The translations under genes were made by a program, and so were the position numbers. A stretch of 64,000 bases of DNA, from contig CM039126.1 of NCBI GenBank assembly GCA_022036555.1, positions 8,786,079 through 8,850,078 of the forward strand. The letters are read 5' to 3'. Below, piece after piece: positions 45,634 through 58,033 of this stretch. The notes below the pieces were generated by a model. That model ran no database searches. It had not been told where the DNA came from and worked only from the letters and a program-made list of their open reading frames with translations. This DNA comes from Microstegium vimineum (lineage: Eukaryota; Streptophyta; Magnoliopsida; Poales; Poaceae). The stretch's first letter is position 1, and the number at the start of each line of letters is the position of its first letter.

Positions 45634-46391
45634 GTATGTAGATTTGACACTAAAAAACATACAAAATCTACAACCATTTACCATTTAAGGTACATACCAA
45701 AGGAAAATGTTGAAAAACAAGGTCGGATGCCTGAACTGAAAGAATGTTGCACGACATTTATATGAACAAAAAGGTCTACTAGAATAAGATAAAATTTGTT
45801 CCTAAAAAAGAATAAGATAAAATTTGTAGAATATTCAAATTCTATCTATGCATATTTCAAATGTACACAACATACAAGAGCAGTCAGAACAAATTAGAAG
45901 TTTCAGTGTATAAATCAAAACTTTAGATACTATATGTAAAAGCTGAATTTATTATTATGTATATGAAGGACTTCAATATACAAGTTTGAAGTCCCTGGGT
46001 GCCTTCACAGGTCACATATTTGAATGGCCATATTTACCACAAGTTGCAGCAACATCCACCCAAGAATTGTCAGTTTCACAACAAAAACATAGTGCATCAC
46101 ATTCAAATATATCAAAACCTGATATTCTACGTGCAAATAAAATCTGAATTCTCTTTTACACTGATCAAATGTTTGAATTGCCGTAAGAAGCGGCAACATC
46201 TATCAGAAAGTTATCTAACTGAAAATTATTAAATGGGTAAATGGGAACAGAACACTAACTTATTTTGGGTGCAAACAATGCCAATTCTTGCCTTTTTATG
46301 TAAATATAAGGAACAGACAGTTTTTCAGGGACAGAGTACTAGCAAGCAGGGCCAAGCTCACAGTGTTTGTGTTCCTTGGACAAGCAAGCAG

Positions 46392-46582
46392 AGGAGCAGT
46401 ACAGGAGGGGGACTTACAGGGAAGTTGAGCAGTCTCAGGACCCCAGTACTTAGAGCTGCAAGGTCATAGGCACCGACAGAGAACAACATTGCACATTAGT
46501 GTTAGGAATTAAGCAATAATATGGTTATAAATTAGGCAAATTAAGTTCATGAGCTATGCAAAACAGTGTTAAGAATTAAGTT
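46392..46582 (-). pseudogene. captured AP2-domain exon fragment, copy 1 (damaged)
   Basis: On the minus strand the complement of 46417-46470 reads as the end of an AP2 DNA-binding repeat (AYDLAAL, then a frame break, then the YWGP... NFP part), followed by a GTAAG donor at 46417-46413. A one-base loss and a two-base loss relative to copy 2 destroy the frame. The surrounding 190 bp is a direct repeat of 48872-49060. Confidence 0.6.
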
Positions 46583-47223
46583 CATGATTGATAGTTTGGC
46601 ATTTAATCAACTCTTAAGCTCTAGCGCAATAGCATCCAAATAGTTCATGTCAATACACTGTAGCTGTCGCAATAATCAGCAGGTAAACATGCATACTCTT
46701 TCAATTCTGTGTCTATTATTTGTCCAAATTTAATTATGAACTGGCAAACTGCTAGAAATAGAAAGCATATCGTTTCTTGAAAAAACAATAAGAATAACAA
46801 AAAAGGAAAAGCAATTGTCACCAACCACTCACACCACCCAAGAATGAGATGAGCAGCAGCAGCAGGCTGCCTGCTTCAGTTGTCCTCATGAGAACCGATT
46901 CCTCCTAGAACTCTAGTCGCTGCACAGCCCAAATCAATCCATGAAGGCAGTCAGCATCAGTAGCAACAAAACCAAAACAAAGCAGTCTAGTAATACAGGG
47001 GAAACCAAAATCTAAGGCCACCATCCTGCACTTCCCGCAGGGCACCCAGCTCCTCGACCGTGCGCATGCCACATTCAATATGCAAAGTCGTGTGGTTACA
47101 TCATATGTAATATTCAGTAAATGAATCATATAACCAATTATGAATGCCTTGAAATGAGAAAAAAACAGAAAGGTCAAAATAATTAACTCCAAAAGTTGCG
47201 ATAAGAGCTTGAGATTCATATAC

Positions 47224-47522
47224 CTCCACAACTGGTTTCGCAACAACTTCATACACTCGCTTTTGTGAAGATAACTCTGTGAGCACTTCATCGAATTCGT
47301 ATGTTTCTGACTCCCAATTATTTTTACGAAGCTTTAACCTTTTGAGCTTCATAACAAATTTTCATCACGTTAGACAACAAAAAAAAATGTCACAGCATGC
47401 TAAAGAGAAACCAAGCTACAACTCTGGCTGAAGTTCAACACTATCACTGAAATCTGCATCTGCTGCCAACTCTTCTGCATTCCTAGGCCTAAGCCTTACA
47501 TCAACCCTTACTCTACTAGAAA
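47224..47522 (-). pseudogene. captured fragment of an armadillo-repeat kinesin (ARK/KIN-U type)
   Basis: Two successive exons of a kinesin motor domain on the minus strand. The first (47522 to about 47420) reads VDVRLRPRNAEELAADADF and SVELQPE, preceded by a TTGCAG acceptor. The second (47346-47224) reads LKRLKLRKNNWESETYEFDE, then SQKRVYEVVAKPVVE, ending at a GTATAT donor. This is the start of the motor domain of the plant ARK kinesins as I know it. The nucleotide-binding P-loop exon that should follow is absent, so no motor could be made. Retained introns show the capture was from genomic DNA. Confidence 0.75.
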
Positions 47523-48871
47523 CTGCAAGGACCAGGGAGGAATAGATTCTTCAGTTGACCAAAAATATAGATACTCGATCAAATCAAAATTGACAGAAAG
47601 CAAAACAAGAACAGAGATTTCTTTATAATTTTAACATCACACATAATGCCAACCAACAATTCAATCATCAAATATTTGGAACCATCATATTAGCAAGCAG
47701 TTGCGCACATCATGGAGTTAAATATATGCAGTATAGAATTTAACCGTCTAAGCACTAGCAGAGTAGTTATCAACATTTCAAGATGCAATTTGAATATTTA
47801 AATATTTAATAGCTTACGCACTAGCAGAGTTGCCACAGACCAACAATGAGTTGTACACTTGGTGTGCAGTACATAAAACTAAGAAATGAGACAATTTAAT
47901 CAACCCAATAGAAGTATTACTAGGAATTCGATCTTTTTCATAATAATTCTTCTATTGGGTAGATTAAAGAAGACTCAGGTAGGAATGATCATATCACAGC
48001 ATATAGTAAAGCAAAGTAGGCATAAAAAAGACGAGTGTAAACATCACTACTCAATATCATTACTGCTGAGTAGTTCTTCTGAAACATCTACTATCATAAA
48101 GAAACTTTGTGTAGGGTACTTTTCCAGGCATGGTAGTAGAGTTAAACTTGCCGTGCACAATCTCAGTCACAGGCATGACAAACTGACAGAACACAAGAGA
48201 ACGACCAAACATAGTAGAACAGCAACTTCAAAACACCGTATAGAAGTATCCAAAGCAAACTCAGGAGAAATTTTATTTTTTTAACGATATCCAGAAAAAG
48301 ACTCTTTTTCCACAGGCACTTACCTTAGCTGATAAGGTAAGATTGGAATAAATTAATCATTCACAAAGCAAGATTGGAATAACAAGAAGTCACCACTAAC
48401 CATGAAGGAGCTCACAAATGCATGTGAATGAATCAAACGTATTGGTATCCCAAACAATCTTCCTGCTGCAACATTGCTGTTCAGGTAGATATCATATATT
48501 ATGATGTTGACAACTGCCTTTCCTTCCAAGTAAATTTATAAAATAATCTTCTAGCATTGCAAGATCAAGTATGCCCTACTCAGTTAGAAAATATCTCACC
48601 TCACTATGACTTATCATAAATATGGGTGATATGCTACATGCTACTATTCTAGATGGTTCATTTAGAATGCATCAGTAGCATAAACAGTCAGAGCTATGCG
48701 GACAAAAGTACCCAGAAGAGCGCAGAAAATAGCCAATTTATGCTATGAACGAGTTCAAAAAAAGGAAAAACTCAAAAGGCTAGATAAAGTCAGAGCACGT
48801 TGTATTCTATAACTACAGCACTGTGTTCATTGAGTGAGCAAGCAGGCCTTGTTGCATCAAAACCTCCCATA

Positions 48872-49060
48872 GCAGTACAGGAGGGGGACTTACAGGGAAG
48901 TTGAGCAGAGTCTCAGGACCCCAGTACTTGAGAGCTGCAATGTCATAGGCACCGGCAGAGAACAACATTGCACATTAGTGTTAGGAATTAAGCAATAATA
49001 TGGTTATAAATTAGACAAATTAAGTTCATGAGCTATGCAAAACAGTGCTAAGAATTAAGC
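48872..49060 (-). pseudogene. captured AP2-domain exon fragment, copy 2
   Basis: The complement of 48894-48953 reads GAYDIAALKYWGPETLLNFP, the second half of an AP2 repeat of the AP2/WRI1/AIL group (YDLAALKYWG is its hallmark), ending at a GTAAG donor. No other AP2 exon is present nearby. Confidence 0.7.
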
Positions 49061-49109
49061 AATAACCAATACTTGTCGAATTAAGTTCAGCGGGTGGAGG
49101 TGCGGCTAT

Positions 49110-49480
49110 GTTGGGATGCCGTCGCTGCCCAAGACACCAGTGGGGAACGAGTGGAGGAAGGGATCTGGAAGTGGGGGTGCGAGAAGTGGTACGGGACCGG
49201 CGGATCTGAGGGGTCGCTGGCTCGCGGGGCACCGATTTGCGGCGGATTGGGAACCGGAGAGAAGACCTAGTCCCGGCCACCAGCACCGCTGCTGAAGGCG
49301 GTGCCGGACGTGGAGACGAGCTTGTACGGCTCCTCCCCGGACGGCGGCGCGGCGTCGCGTCGCGGCCTCCTGCGGCTGCTGGAGCGGCCCCGGAGCAGGC
49401 GGCGGCGGTGACGACGGAGGAGGCCGTGATCGGTGGGGACGGCCGGCAGAGGCGAGGTGGTTCCCTACGTCCCTCACTCT
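49110..49480 (-). other. GC-rich exon-like sequence at the edge of the gene-fragment patchwork
   Basis: Strongly GC-rich, open on the minus strand (49499-49026) as a Ser/Pro/Arg-rich translation typical of a monocot first exon or leader. No family recognised. It may be a further captured fragment, in the same orientation as the kinesin and AP2 pieces. Confidence 0.4.
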
Positions 49481-49494
49481 TAAAAAGTTTACAT

Positions 49495-49745
49495 CGCAAG
49501 TTTGATACTAATTTAGATATAGATTAATTACAAAATCAATTGATAGATTAATTTACAATATGAATTTATTAAGCTAAATCAGTTCATAATTTGATAATAT
49601 GATGCTACGGTAAACATGTATTGATGATGAATTAATTAGATTTAATATATTCGTCTCACAAACAAGTAACGATTGTTATAATTAATTTTATAATTAGTTT
49701 ATATTTGGTTCTTCTCATTAGTATCTAAATATATGATGTGACACC
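49495..49745. mobile_element. partial Tourist-like MITE, relative of 3451-3778
   Basis: Shares the internal segment 'tttgataatatgatgctac' and the 'gatgtgaca' end phrase, but lacks the outer inverted repeats. Confidence 0.6.
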
Positions 49746-50169
49746 TCTGGTCCTCGATCTAAACATGTGCACTCAAATAAAGGAATTATGAATTCCTATT
49801 TCTTTTTCTATCTCTCGATAACGACCTTTGGTACCTTTTGAACACCGTTGTGATTCCAGAAACTGAGACGATGATATAAAAGAAGAAAATTCTCTATATC
49901 TGCCGGTGATTGCAAAGTCTGCTTTCGTCGAAATGTGCACATAACTATGCATTCTCACCGGTAAACAAGAATTATTTCTAGGAATCAAATGGCTGGAAAA
50001 TACAGGGGAAAGTGGTATGCTCTTTCCTGATTTCATTCCTTATCGATGAAGCTAACCATCTTTGAGTGGCCCACTGGAGACTGTTCAGCGATGTGGTTTC
50101 TATGACACTAAAATCACGGCAACTAGTTCCTCGCATGTGGGTCCTTGCTCTGTCAGACCCACGTCTTAG

Positions 50170-51590
50170 CTTTTTGGTTGGACTTTCTAACGTGTGCGTA
50201 AGACTCTTGGTTTGTGTTATTCAGCCGGTTTTAATCAGTATAAATAATCATAAAACAATTTTCTCTCTCAAAATAAAACAGCCATAAATCAACATAAGCT
50301 AATTTAATAGCTTGTAAATAAACAGAGTAAAAAACCAAAAGCCAATCAAAAAATCTAATCATAAATGCATTAGACCATAAACAGCTTTTCTCGTAATATA
50401 AATCTAAGAGGACCTCTCTCTCTCCTTTCACTTATTTTTTGACCACGAAATTACCCACTTCACTAGTCATGTTGCCTACCGTTTCGTTCTTTCCCGATGT
50501 CTCTCCCATCTGTGCACGTGAGAAACAGGGTCACCACAAGAGCTTCTTACCCACCTCCATTTGCCATGCGTGAGATCCTTTCGACGACTTCCTCCCACGG
50601 TGTTTCTTCCCCTCCATGGTCGGCCAACGTCACAAGCTCCTTTCCAACATCTTCCTCCGATGCCCATGCCGCATGTGCTCTACCACGGGCAAGGGCTACG
50701 TCCTGCGCGGCACCACCATAGGTGGGCTCCAGGCCCCTCGCTGAAGAACCTATAGGCCACAAGCTCTTCCTTGTCCGTCTTCTACTCGTCGGCGATGCAC
50801 ATCTTCCTACTTCGGATTTGGCAGACACTGCCCCCAACTCCATCTTTGGCGTGGTGGGCATGGGCCCTTCTCGAAGCGCGTGGTCCCTTCCTAGAGCAGC
50901 ATCGTAGCCCCTCCCCGAAGCTCCTTCAGCGACGAGGTCTCCACCCACCCCCAAATCTGGCGGGCTTGCCTCCCACCCTATGGTGACGGACCTCCTCAGG
51001 GCACGCCCAACACGGACAGTCATGTGTATTAGCCTCACCAAAAAGTACTAGGCCACGTAAACTAAGGCAACTAAGATTTTTTATTCTCTCAATGCAGGCT
51101 ATAATTTCTGTTGTCCTAGGCCATATCAGTTATCTGTAAGTGCAGGTTGTTTTTCTATCCCCAATGATGTCATAGTAGAATGCTTTCTCGCCATAATGTT
51201 TGCTCTAACCAATGGCTTCATCTTTTATGTAGAACGCAGTTTCTGCAAACATACCTGATACTATGAGAAGCTATCAAACTATGTGATCTGGACTGCTAGA
51301 TGTGACGTGGCATATGGGATAGCACGCCACCCTGGTGCGTTGGGCACGGCCTCATACACACGTTGGAGAAGACGTCGGAGAGATATTCACAGGTGGGACC
51401 TGTTGACCGTTATTTTTACAAAAAGCTACAGTTGTCTAGCCATAGGAATTTGAATTTCTTCAAAATCATTTAAGTCACAATAATTTTTTCAAAATAAATC
51501 CCATGGTTTTGTTTTTCAGAAAACACAGCTCAACCAAACACATCTCCACGCCACATTGACAAAAAAAAAGCTGCCCTAATTATTTTATTT
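50170..51590. other. intergenic; GC-rich island of unclear origin at 50.5-51.0 kb
   Basis: A minus-strand frame at 51041-50547 (164 residues) and several plus-strand frames are all compatible with the composition. None shows a domain, so no gene is called. It could be another captured host fragment. Confidence 0.35.
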
Positions 51591-51728
51591 ATTCAACGAA
51601 GCTTCTGCAATTTGCAGTTCCTGAGCAATGCTTGGGACTAAAGTTCGGCCAAACAGGATTAAGTGTGGCTTGAAAAAAAAAGAAGAAACAGAGGTACTAG
51701 TAATTTGTATCAATAATAATAAATTTCT

Positions 51729-51860
51729 GGCCTGTTCGCTTGGCCATATTTTGGCTGATAAGCCGCGACCGATGCTGTTTTGACTGTTGTTTTTAGTGAG
51801 ATAAAAACACTGTTTCGATGACTGATAAGCCGGCTGATAAGCCAAGCGAAGAAACTGTTC
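51729..51860. mobile_element. hAT-type MITE
   Basis: Left 'ggcctgttcgcttggc', right 'gctgataagccaagcgaa', inverted. Same family as 55699-55804 and remnants at 25585-25705 and 62530-62650. Confidence 0.65.
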
Positions 51861-53299
51861 ATATATAAGATAAGTCGGCAAGTTACCCGTCTTCATATAC
51901 CTGAAAATGTCGACGATTAACCGATTGCTAATAACAACTTTGAAGAGTCAAAAAGGCAATAGCAGCCGCCGCTACGCGGCGAGACAGCCAAGTTGAAGTC
52001 TGACTATGGAACAACGCTTCTAGAAGCGATCCGCCAGACATTGAATAAGTTCGGGTATGGAAGAACGCTTCTAGAAATTGATGAAGCCGGCCAGACAGTG
52101 AAACTCTAAGTTCGGCAAAGGAGAAATGCTTCTAGGCTGAACCAAAAGATCAAGATCACTCACCTTGTGTAATTACTCCCTCTATTTCAAAATAGTTGCA
52201 TATTTCACGTTTCAAGAAATTAACTAATATCAAGTTTAACTAAATTTATACAAAATAGTATTATCATTTACTCTTGCTCCGTTTAAATATCTGTGTCATT
52301 TGAGCCATATGTGCGATGACTAAGGGAGGGCTAAAGGAACCCATGTTACCATTGATTGGCGCTTTGTATTAAAAGCCTATTTTGATTTCTACTTCTAAAC
52401 TTTAGAACACTTTAGTTTATTTTTTATGTCTAAAACTTTAATGTGAGGTAAACTAAATCTTAGGTCTAATTTTAGACCACATATTTAGAGTTTTAGTTGT
52501 AAAATTTAGAGTGGGGGATCAAACGGTGCCTAAATGGATGCGATTGTTGAGTTTAGAGTAAACCTCCATTAACATCATCAAAACTAAGGGTGCAAAGGGG
52601 TAATCTTTAGGTGCACCTTCAAACCTCTTTAGTTCAAATATTTGTACTACTTTTCAAAAAATTTGAAGAAGTAGTATAAATACTACTCGTTTGCACCCCT
52701 ACTCAAAACGACCTTATCTCATGTCCGTTAGCAAACTGGATCTTTTACGATCCACCTTGTCAGATTGAAACTTGTTAGAGCGTCAGTTGAAGCCAGCTGC
52801 AGCAGGGCATAATCCACGGCATCAAGTTGATCCACTTCGACAATAGAGCGTCGTGGAACAACTCGACGCGCGTCGTGATGCAGTAGCGTGGGGTTGTGTA
52901 GCGACTTGCGCACTGGTGTTGGCTCTGTTTAAAAGTCAATTAATTTCGGCTGATTCAATAGTGTTTTGTAGGAGGGAATAAGCTGAAATAAGCTAAAAGT
53001 AGCATAGCAAAGGGAGTGTATACTTTAAGATGATGGGAGACTGGCAGAGTTATTACTCCGCATGACATAAGAGGTGTCTCGCACGCGTGACACCTTGAGA
53101 AAAACTAGGAGGGGCCACATTAGACATCGTGAACTCTTAGAAATTGCAATTTTGCTCAAAAGACCCCGATTTATGTATGGATGAAGTGTATCTTTTAAAT
53201 AAGTTTATATGATAAAAATATTGAAAAGTACGATATGTTTATTTGGTATCATAAATATTGATACTTTTATATATGTTATCAAATTTAAGATTGTTTAAT

Positions 53300-54150
53300 T
53301 GCTCGAAGTGCGAGATTGTGTACTTATTCTGAGAAATCGAGAGTAAAAAGAGAGCATGATATGTACTACCTTAGATCTATATATGCTCTGGTACTTGACG
53401 CCTTGCTCCTTCCTTTTGGTGCAGCACTGAAGGGACATCAGCGAACAGTCATCTTCCATGTCCAGTACGTCTACATCACAAGTCACAACCGCCGAGACAC
53501 GATCGGATCCTTTAACTTGTTCTTATTGTTGTGCCTTTCCCAGGTCCTCCAGGCTCAGCCATCCAGAATACCCATGCTAGCTACCTGCTGCTCCTTTTTC
53601 CGTATGCTCTGTTGTTGCTCTAACGACGATTGATTGATAAGGCCATTGTGAAGCAGCTAGATGGAACTGGAAGAAGAAGCAGACTTTCCAATAAGCGGCT
53701 CCGATCCTTACAAATAAGCTGCATGCATGCTGTAGCTTGTTGTCCAATGCTCACGCGCTCGATCCCCCGATGAGTTCAGCCCGCCGATCTCATGAACATA
53801 GATAAACATCTGTAGCCATGAAGCCAGTTAGTTACCTGTAGCTACCCCATTTGCTGCGACTGCGTTGCGGATATATATGAGATCCGGAGCTCTCGAAGCT
53901 GGCCGAAACGTAGCAGCAGCGGGCTCGCTGCAGCTGCATCCAGCGAACGAACCACAACAAGATATATAGAGATGGCCAAAGCATGTGGTTAGGTCCGGAC
54001 ATGGTCACTTTGGCGAATATATGGGGACGGAGACGGGAAGATAGGCAGGAAATCGGCGAAGAATCAAAGCAGACGGGGAGACTTTCGGTGCCTCGACGAA
54101 GTTTCTTTCTCTTGGAGACTGTCAGCGCCGGAAGTTTCCAGGAAGCTTCC
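53300..54150 (-). ncRNA. possible minus-strand transcription unit, copy 1 (coding status unknown)
   Basis: Conserved with 60750-61482. In minus direction: a GGAAGTTTCC/GGAAGCTTCC cluster (54150-54131), a TATA-like ATATATAT (53878-53871), then a transcribed-looking region in which a short frame starts MALSINRR and stops, and later TCDVDVLDMEDDCSLM is open. The second copy keeps the layout, but its equivalent frames are broken, so a protein is unlikely to be conserved. Retention of promoter-like parts between copies is the reason for listing it. Confidence 0.3.
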
Positions 54151-54721
54151 GCGGGGTACTTTCTACTCTCAAGGAAACTTCCTGGAAGCTACCTGCAGGG
54201 TTTGGGCTGGCCGTCTGGGTGTCGTTGCATTGGCGGAGCCGCGGAGCACGTACAGGCCTATCTTCTTCCTTCCACGCACTGATGACAATACATGTTAACT
54301 GGTTGTCTCCTTATTTCACATCGATCGCTCAAATGGTCGTGGACTGCACGTTTTTCTTCGGGCAAGGCAAAGGCCCGTGGGCCGTGGGCCAATTCGATCG
54401 ATTGAGTTGTTGCTGTTCTCTGGAACTGCAGCATGGCGATTGTCGAATGACCACCACCAGTCCACCACAACGTACTGTGAAAGTGCAACCAGTCCGGTCA
54501 CGCGGCAGCAAGCAGCAAGCAGCAAGCAAAGGTTTCTTCTCTCCAGTCCAGACTTGACGTCCATATGCGGTGGGGGCGGCCGTGGACAGTGGCCTGTGTA
54601 AGTTCAATTTGTCAACACGGGATTCCAAACATGTGGTGCCTGTGGCCTAGTAGCGGGCATGCATGTCCACCAACCAAGAATCTGCTGCAAACGACCGTGA
54701 TTACGCACAACTATCTACGTA

Positions 54722-54991
54722 CTCCCTCCGTCTCAAAAAGAGAGATAATTATAGAATGCGTGCAGGTTAAACTTCATCATCTCAACTTTAACTAAATTTA
54801 TAAAAAATACATACAACATTTATATCTCTAAATAAATTTATTATAAAAAATTAGATTTAAAGATCTTTCCAATGACCAATGATATTAGTTACTTAGCATA
54901 ATTATTTATATTTTAATATATAATTACCGGTATTTTAAAAATGTTGACTTCTCAGGAAGCGATAATAACATCTATTTAGGGACGGAGGGAG
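54722..54991. mobile_element. Stowaway MITE, 270 bp
   Basis: TA flanks (54720-54721 and 54992-54993). Left CTCCCTCCGTCTCAAAAAG; right complement CTCCCTCCGTCCCTAAAT. Well-preserved ends suggest a relatively young copy. Confidence 0.92.
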
Positions 54992-55162
54992 TACATAGTA
55001 TAAAGCTGGTCGGTGTCAATCTTGTTGTCCTATGTGCCGCCGGTCGCGCTCTTCCTGAGCTTTTCTGCTCAATTCATCATGGACTAGTCCTCGGTCCCCC
55101 ACCACTGACGGAACTAGGGGGGCGAGCAGGGTCGTGCCCCCGCCCATCCGTCAGTGTGTTGT

Positions 55163-55192
55163 GTATATATATATATATATATACACACACAC
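55163..55192. repeat. (TA)n(CA)n microsatellite
   Basis: About ten TA units followed by CA units. Confidence 0.95.
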
Positions 55193-55698
55193 TTTGTCGC
55201 TCTTGTATTTTATCTAGCTGGAACCGGCCCCCCCTTTTCTCGTTCCGCTGGTTCCGCCACTGTCCCCACAGTGACAGCCACGAGCTGCGGGTGGTTGGCT
55301 ATTATACGCCAATCCGGCGAAGCGAGTCGGCCGCCATGGCCCCGCGAGCTGATCTGTAGCAGTCCAGCACACTATTCAAATCAAAGGGTAATTAATTGAT
55401 AACAGTCCACGTCACGTGTGTGAAAGCTCAAAAAAAAAACTGTTAAGTTGACAGAACGAAGATGCACCCCAATCTTACTTTTAATCCTTGCTTCTCGTCA
55501 AAACCCATCCCGTTGACAGGTGAAAATGTGTCGTTTGTAATTTGATTGGACATTTGTGAGTAGTACTGCTGTATAGCGCTGTGAGAAGAAGATCGAGCTG
55601 CCAAACTTACCAGGCCCCGTTTTGATCGTCTTAGATTGTACTACTAGCAGTAATAGTACAAGTAAAAATAATCTTTCGATGATTCATCAAGCTCTAGG

Positions 55699-55804
55699 CC
55701 CTGTTCGCTTGGCTTATCAGTCACCGAAACAATATTTTGTTTCACAGAATAGCTAAAACAGTATCAACCGTGGCTTATTATCCAAAAACAGCCAAGCGAA
55801 CAGG
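55699..55804. mobile_element. hAT-type MITE, about 106 bp
   Basis: Left CCTGTTCGCTTGGCT and right complement CCTGTTCGCTTGGCT are a perfect 15-bp inverted repeat. Flanks are similar (ctctag / ctcatag) but not a clean 8-bp duplication. Confidence 0.85.
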
Positions 55805-56110
55805 CTCATAGACTATAATAATTAAATCGTTGCAGTACAAGAATCTTATATTATAGTTGAACCAATAATAATTCTTTGTTAACCAACCTACTATTTGTTG
55901 TTGTTTATAACCGCCATTGGATGATATCCGAAAAAAAAGTCTTTGCTTGATTCACCTGCGTTTTAATTTGTAAACAAATCACTATCCTTTTTTAGAGAGG
56001 AATTAAAAAAAATGTCTTGTCTGTTTGCCATCTAATCTAGACAAAGTCCGTAGACCCCGTGCGTATTGAATTTTTAAACTGTGCTCTATAAAATAGATTG
56101 TTTTGTCTTA

Positions 56111-56239
56111 GGGAATGTTTGGATGAGCATGTATCTTTCATCAAACCATATGTATTGGAGTGTATTTGAATTAATATACACATCAATCTACTCCAATCCT
56201 TGTGGTTTGAGCTTGATACATCCGCATCCAAACAATGCC
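56111..56239. mobile_element. Tourist-like MITE, 129 bp
   Basis: Left GGGAATGTTTGGATG; right complement GGCATTGTTTGGATG. TTA flanks (56108-56110 and 56240-56242). Sister of 40336-40464. Confidence 0.87.
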
Positions 56240-57478
56240 TTAGGTGGAGCCACGTTGCCACATGCTTGTCTAGGTGGAGCCACGTTTTATAGCCGACCAC
56301 TATAAAAACGAGGCGATGAGCTGCGGCCACACCCCACATCGCAACAGCAGTAGCCACCAGCACAACAGGGAAGAGTCGCGGTCGCAGAGGAGAGGGAACA
56401 AAAGCAAGAGCGTAAGGGCTGCTACTACTCGATCGACTAATCTTTTGGGTTTCGATCTCCGATCTCCCATGGCGGGTGCGGGTCTTGTTCCGCGGGCCAT
56501 TGTGCTCGCCCTCGGCGTCGGGCCGTTGGGCGGGCAAATCAAGGTCATCCAGAAACTGCAGAGAACTTAAATGTTCATATTAAATGCTTACAAAATTAGA
56601 GAACTTAAAACGAATATTTGAGGGCTTTGACTCTAAAAAAAAGTTGGAATGACCTAAAGTTTGGAGGGACTATTTCAAAATTTTCTCTAAAATTTTAATC
56701 AAACTTGAGATGCTTCGACTCTAAAAAAATAAAATAACTTATAATTTGGGATAAAGGGAGTAGAAAAATTATCAACTACAAAGTTATAGATTGTGTTGAG
56801 TTCTATAACTTTGATATAAAATTGGTATTTAGATGACTTCATATAAAGAAGTTTTGTGTTTTTATATATAAGAAAAAAGAAAGACCAAATGATATGTGGC
56901 CCCACTTCCATGTCAGAAAAACAAAAACAAAACAAGAGGATACTTTGTTTGATTTTAAAAGTTATAAGAGGGGTATGTCGTCTGGTATTATAGTTTTAGA
57001 GGGTGTAAAGTTGTAGATTGAGCTCTATAATTTTAATATAAATATTATATCCACACGACTTCATTGGAAAAAGTATATTTTGTATATATAAAAGAAAAGA
57101 AACACCAAATCATAGGTGGGTCACACTGCTACGTCGGCAAAACGAAAACAAGGAATACTTTGTCTGATTTTAAAAGTTAGGGGAATATCCCTACGACCAG
57201 TATCAATGATTATTGTACTATAAAGAGGTCGCCGCATGTGTTGAATATGCTGATACCGTATATACGACCAGTAGCTCTCGGTACCATTCACATCGGGTAT
57301 GTCCCTACCTGCCTTCGTCCAAAAGGAAGGGGAATACATCACATGACAGCTGTTCGTACTCAGCTTGTCGCTCTTGGCCGGGATTTTTCATCAAAGTGGC
57401 AAACACGCCTGGGGTCTATGGACTTTTTTTTTCCGATTTGCGCATCCGCATCCTCCTGTGGCTTGTGGACTTCAGCTT

Positions 57479-58033
57479 AGAGCATCTCTAAGAGATTCTC
57501 TATCTTTTTTCTAAATATGAGTATTATAGATTTTGTTGAAAAAACATACTTCAACAGTTTTTCTAAATGGTTATACAAATATAGCTATCTTGTATTCCGT
57601 GTTTTTCGCTCGTCAAATATAGAAGAAGATTTTCTAAGGTCATTCTTAATGGGAGTTTCATGTCCCGGTTTCCAATGCTCCTATGTGTTGGAAACAGTGT
57701 TGAATAGTTTCATGGGGATGAAACTCTCTCTACTCTCATGAAACTCTTATCATCTCTCTTTATAAATAGTGTACCACATCAGCCTATTTAATACTCATGA
57801 AACTCCATGAAACTCCCATTGAGACTGGCTTAAATGGTTATGCAAATATAGCTACCTTGTATTTCGTGTTTTTCGCTCGCCAAATATAGAAGACGAGAAT
57901 GACTCTCTAGATTGCACATGAGATATAGAAAAGCTGTCGGAGAGTCTAAAGATATACAAAACGATTTTTACTCAAATGACTCTCTAAATAATGATTTAGA
58001 TGATATATTTTACAAAGTCTATTGGAGATGCTC
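57479..58033. mobile_element. MITE of the 'agagcatctc' family with another MITE nested inside
   Basis: Outer ends AGAGCATCTCTAAGAG and the complement AGAGCATCTCCAAT are inverted. The paralogous block 1 lacks this sequence between 'cttgtggg...' and 'gggctgctattttttttt' (37250-37290), so it inserted after duplication. The inner element lies at 57638-57830. Confidence 0.7.
57638..57830. mobile_element. nested MITE, 193 bp
   Basis: Left GGTCATTCTTAATGGGAG and right complement AGCCAGTCTCAATGGGAG, flanked by TAA (57635-57637 and 57831-57833). A longer direct repeat of about 65 bp ('tacaaatatagctatcttgt' core) also flanks it at 57563-57629 and 57831-57893. Confidence 0.75.

Larger units (their letters stand above)
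43308..54700 (+). repeat. duplicated block 2
   Basis: 43308-44380 repeats the class A gene region of block 1. 49780-50160 and 51595-51720 repeat the flanks seen at 35.7, 39.7-40.2 and 60.2-60.5 kb. 51935-52180, 53320-53660, 54090-54240 and 54600-54670 recur at 60600-60760, 60750-61015, 61425-61560 and 62015-62090. No class B gene was found in this block. The intervening 46.4-49.5 kb is foreign patchwork. Confidence 0.7.

Noticed and set aside
50547..51041. 164-residue minus-strand open frame in a GC-rich island
   Set aside because: Composition-driven, no domain, and competing plus-strand frames of equal quality.
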